The notes beneath the pieces were generated by a model, which made no database searches, was not told where the DNA came from, and saw only the letters and a program-made list of their open reading frames with translations. This document shows positions 5,999-8,061 of a stretch of 8,061 nucleotides of DNA, in pieces (position 1 is the first letter of the stretch; each line of letters opens with the position of its first letter). Origin of the DNA: Terriglobales bacterium (GTDB taxonomy: Bacteria; Acidobacteriota; Terriglobia; Terriglobales; Acidobacteriaceae); NCBI GenBank assembly GCA_030043575.1, contig JASHXK010000578.1, forward strand, positions 1-8,061, given 5' to 3'. A program made the position numbers and the translations under genes.

Positions 5999-7597
5999 CT
6001 ACACCAGCTTGCGCAAGTCGCGCCGCAGGATCTTTCCCGACGCGGTACGCGGCAGCTTCTGCACGAAGTGGATTTCGCGTGGCATCTTGTAATGCGTCAG
6101 GCGCTCGGCAACGAATGCCTGCAGCTTCTCCGCGGTCTGCTGATTCGACGGTTCGCCGTCGCGCAGCACCACAAACGCACAGGGGATCTCTTCGCCCGCG
6201 CCATCCACCCGCGATACTACGCCGCAATCGGCGACCGCGGCATGTTCCAGCATCACGCTCTCAACCTCAGCCGGCGCGATGGAGAATCCCTTGTACTTGA
6301 TCATCTCTTTGCGGCGATCAACGACGTAGTAGAAGCCGTCGTCATCGACACGCACGATGTCGCCTGACCAGTACCATCCGTCGCGCAGCGCCACCGCGGT
6401 CGCATCCGGCGACTTCCAGTAGCCCTGCATGAACTGCGGCCCGCGCATCACCAGTTCGCCAATCTCGCCCGGCGCCACATCGTTGTCCTTCTCATCGACC
6501 ACGCGGCATTCGGTCTGCGCCACCGGCATCCCCACCGACTCCGGCCGGTACAGTTCGGGCGCCAGAAATCCCAGATGTGTGACCGGCGATGCTTCTGTCA
6601 TGCCGTAACCTTGACGAATTGGTATACCGGTCGCGGCGGTGAATCGTCGCGCCAACTCTGGGGCGAGCGGTGCGGCGCCCGACTTCACCCAGCGCAGCCG
6701 ATGCTCGCGCGGAAACTTTCCCTGTTCTGCTGCCTGGCAGTACGCCAGCAGCGTCGGCGGCACGCACAGCGTCTGCGTCACCGACTCTTCCTGGATGATC
6801 TGCAATGAGCGCTCGCAATCGAAGCGCGGCATCAACACCAGTGTGCAGCCGCGAATCAGTGCCAGGCTCAAGCCGACAGTCAGCCCGTAGATGTGGTACA
6901 GCGGCAGAAAGCACAGCATCACATCGTCTTCCGTAAACGCGCCGTACTCGCCGGGGGTCAGGGTCTGGTAGACATTCGCGACCAGGTTGTGATGGGACAA
7001 CATCACGCCCTTGGGCAGACCGGTGGTGCCGCTGGAGAAGGGAAGTGTAGCCAGGACAGATCGAGAATCATTCGCGGGAGTAGGCAGAGCCACGCCTGCC
7101 GTGGTTTGCAGCAGCGAATCGAACTGCAGCGATCCGCTCGATCCGGGCGTGCGCACGGTATACACGTGCCGCAGCGCCGGCAGCCCGCTCAGGTTGATGC
7201 CGCTCAGCAGCGTCCCGTCGCTGATGAGCGCCACCGCACCGGCCGCCTCGAGCTGATAGTGCACCTCGCGCTCGCGGTAGGTGGGATTCAGCGTTGTGGG
7301 TATCGCACCGGCTAGGGTTGCGGCGTGGTAGGCCACACCGAACTCCCAACAGTTCGGCAGGAAGATGCCAATCGTCTCGCCCGGACGAATCCCGGCTGCG
7401 ACCAGTCCGCGCGCCACGCACTCCACCAGCCCACCATAAGCGCCATAGGTGACGCGGCGCGCCGGCGTGCAGGAGGTGTCGACTAGCGCAATCTTCGACC
7501 CGTGTTGCCGGCAGGACGCAAGAACGACATCGTGTACGAATTTGCCCTCCGGATCGGCGAAGAACTGCGTCCGCAAGCTGGCTGCTGAGCGTGCCAT
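5999..7597 (-). CDS. acyl-CoA synthetase, 4-coumarate:CoA ligase-like (ANL superfamily)
   Basis: 532 aa, the usual length for AMP-forming acyl-CoA ligases. All core motifs are present: the P-loop FSSGTTGLPKGV (187-198), GYGMTE (330-335), the YWSGDIV ribose-binding Asp413, the hinge region DRRKEMIKYKGF (427-438), and the C-terminal PRTASGKILRR with the adenylation lysine Lys522. The enzyme should activate a carboxylic acid with ATP to an acyl-adenylate, then form the CoA thioester in the cytosol. Overall it resembles 4CL and medium- or long-chain fatty-acyl ligases; the substrate cannot be read from sequence alone. The ATG at 7597 is the first start after an in-frame TAA a few codons upstream. 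No strong Shine-Dalgarno precedes it. No signal peptide or membrane segment is seen. The gene is divergent from an SDR gene 156 bases away, which could act on related acyl or hydroxyacyl intermediates. Confidence 0.94.
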   Translation of the reverse strand: MARSAASLRTQFFADPEGKFVHDVVLASCRQHGSKIALVDTSCTPARRVTYGAYGGLVECVARGLVAAGIRPGETIGIFLPNCWEFGVAYHAATLAGAIPTTLNPTYREREVHYQLEAAGAVALISDGTLLSGINLSGLPALRHVYTVRTPGSSGSLQFDSLLQTTAGVALPTPANDSRSVLATLPFSSGTTGLPKGVMLSHHNLVANVYQTLTPGEYGAFTEDDVMLCFLPLYHIYGLTVGLSLALIRGCTLVLMPRFDCERSLQIIQEESVTQTLCVPPTLLAYCQAAEQGKFPREHRLRWVKSGAAPLAPELARRFTAATGIPIRQGYGMTEASPVTHLGFLAPELYRPESVGMPVAQTECRVVDEKDNDVAPGEIGELVMRGPQFMQGYWKSPDATAVALRDGWYWSGDIVRVDDDGFYYVVDRRKEMIKYKGFSIAPAEVESVMLEHAAVADCGVVSRVDGAGEEIPCAFVVLRDGEPSNQQTAEKLQAFVAERLTHYKMPREIHFVQKLPRTASGKILRRDLRKLV

Positions 7598-7753
7598 AGC
7601 TGGTGCCGCAAAAGTTTATCAGGTTCGATCGGCAGGAGCGTTTGGTATCTTGGAGCTGCTTTGCTTCGGCAAGAGGCATCGGAGACAGGCTCAATTGGGG
7701 CCAGGCTTGATCTTCAGCCGCCGGTTGAGCCGTACCGTCCGCTCGTCCCAGTA
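7598..7753. promoter_or_regulatory. divergent intergenic region between ligase and SDR genes
   Basis: These 156 bases must carry the 5' signals of both flanking genes. On the minus strand GATAAA near 7616-7621 resembles a -10 box, but a convincing -35 partner and a clear operator palindrome were not found. Neither gene has a good Shine-Dalgarno sequence. The SDR frame stays open upstream of 7754 without a better start. Confidence 0.35.
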
Positions 7754-8061
7754 ATGCGAGGCTTGAACAACAAACGCGTTCTCATCACCGGCGGCGCCAG
7801 CGGCATCGGCGCTGCAACCGCCGCTCGCTTCATCGAAGAGGGCGCGCGCCTTGCTATTCTGGATCGCGACGCCGAGGGTTGCGCACGGCTGCGCCGCGAA
7901 TTGCCGGCCATCGTCACCACCGTTGCCGACGTCTCCGATCGCGCCCAGGTCCAAGCTGCTGTTGCTGAAATCCTGCGTGAGCTCGGTGGCCTTGACGTCG
8001 TCATCAACAACGCAGGCATCAGCATTCGCCACAACTTCCTGGACATCACACCCGAGGAGTG
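7754..8061 (+). CDS. short-chain dehydrogenase/reductase, N-terminal part (3' end beyond window)
   Basis: 102 codons are visible from the ATG at 7754 to the right edge. The nucleotide-binding Rossmann motif TGGASGIG (12-19) follows the first strand, VLI. Asp37 at the end of strand 2 (LAILDRD) favours NAD(H) over NADP(H). Asp59 in V-A-D-V-S-D is the usual adenine-contacting residue, and NNAG (85-88) is the classical SDR strand-4 motif. The catalytic Ser-Tyr-Lys residues would lie beyond the window, so activity cannot be judged. The start gives the standard spacing of about 10 residues before the glycine motif. The Shine-Dalgarno is weak. Divergent placement from an acyl-CoA ligase suggests, but does not prove, a role in fatty or aromatic acid metabolism. 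Confidence 0.9.
   Translation, partial: MRGLNNKRVLITGGASGIGAATAARFIEEGARLAILDRDAEGCARLRRELPAIVTTVADVSDRAQVQAAVAEILRELGGLDVVINNAGISIRHNFLDITPEE

Noticed and set aside
7068..7694. 208-codon minus-strand frame overlapping the ligase start
   Set aside because: It is a shifted reading of the ligase gene, rich in Arg and Ala, while the ligase frame contains all ANL motifs.

Overview
The window is about 60% GC and reads like chromosomal sequence from an Acidobacteriota member (Terriglobia/Koribacter-like). This rests on family content, not on a marker gene: a secreted DUF3857 + transglutaminase-like + TPR protein, small signal-peptide beta-strand proteins, a signal-peptide TonB_C protein, a YfiT-type DinB protein and an ArsA-family ATPase. 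No RNA gene, CRISPR array, transposase or phage gene was seen.

Layout, left to right. (1) 1-356, minus: the N-terminal 118 codons of an ArsA/GET3-family ATPase that runs off the left edge. (2) 439-3735, plus: a 1098-aa exported protein with a Pro/Thr/Ser/Ala linker, a DUF3857 region, a transglutaminase-like domain with an intact Cys-His-Asp triad, five TPRs and a C-terminal beta-rich segment. It is divergent from the ATPase gene. (3) 3753-4175, minus: a small exported TonB C-terminal-domain protein, convergent with the large gene. Two short arrays of a heptamer related to AGTGGCT, in inverted orientation, bracket this gene. The left array supplies the stop codons of both convergent genes. (4) 4312-4872, plus: a YfiT/DinB-fold metal-dependent transferase. 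(5) 4873-5368: a roughly 500-base stretch with no convincing gene but two clear inverted repeats. (6) 5369-5755, plus: a 128-aa secreted protein of unknown function, followed by a strong hairpin. (7) 5999-7597, minus: a complete acyl-CoA synthetase (4-coumarate:CoA ligase-like). (8) 7754-8061, plus: the first 102 codons of an NAD-type short-chain dehydrogenase, running off the right edge.

The genes form several small transcription units rather than one operon. Divergent pairs are ArsA/DUF3857, TonB_C/DinB and ligase/SDR. Convergent pairs are DUF3857/TonB_C and secreted protein/ligase. The ligase and SDR could act in the same acyl-CoA pathway, but that is inference from divergent adjacency. 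I found no compelling undescribed multi-gene system. The best leads are the inverted heptamer arrays around the TonB_C gene, the similar C-terminal segments of the two convergent proteins, and the palindrome upstream of the small secreted protein.
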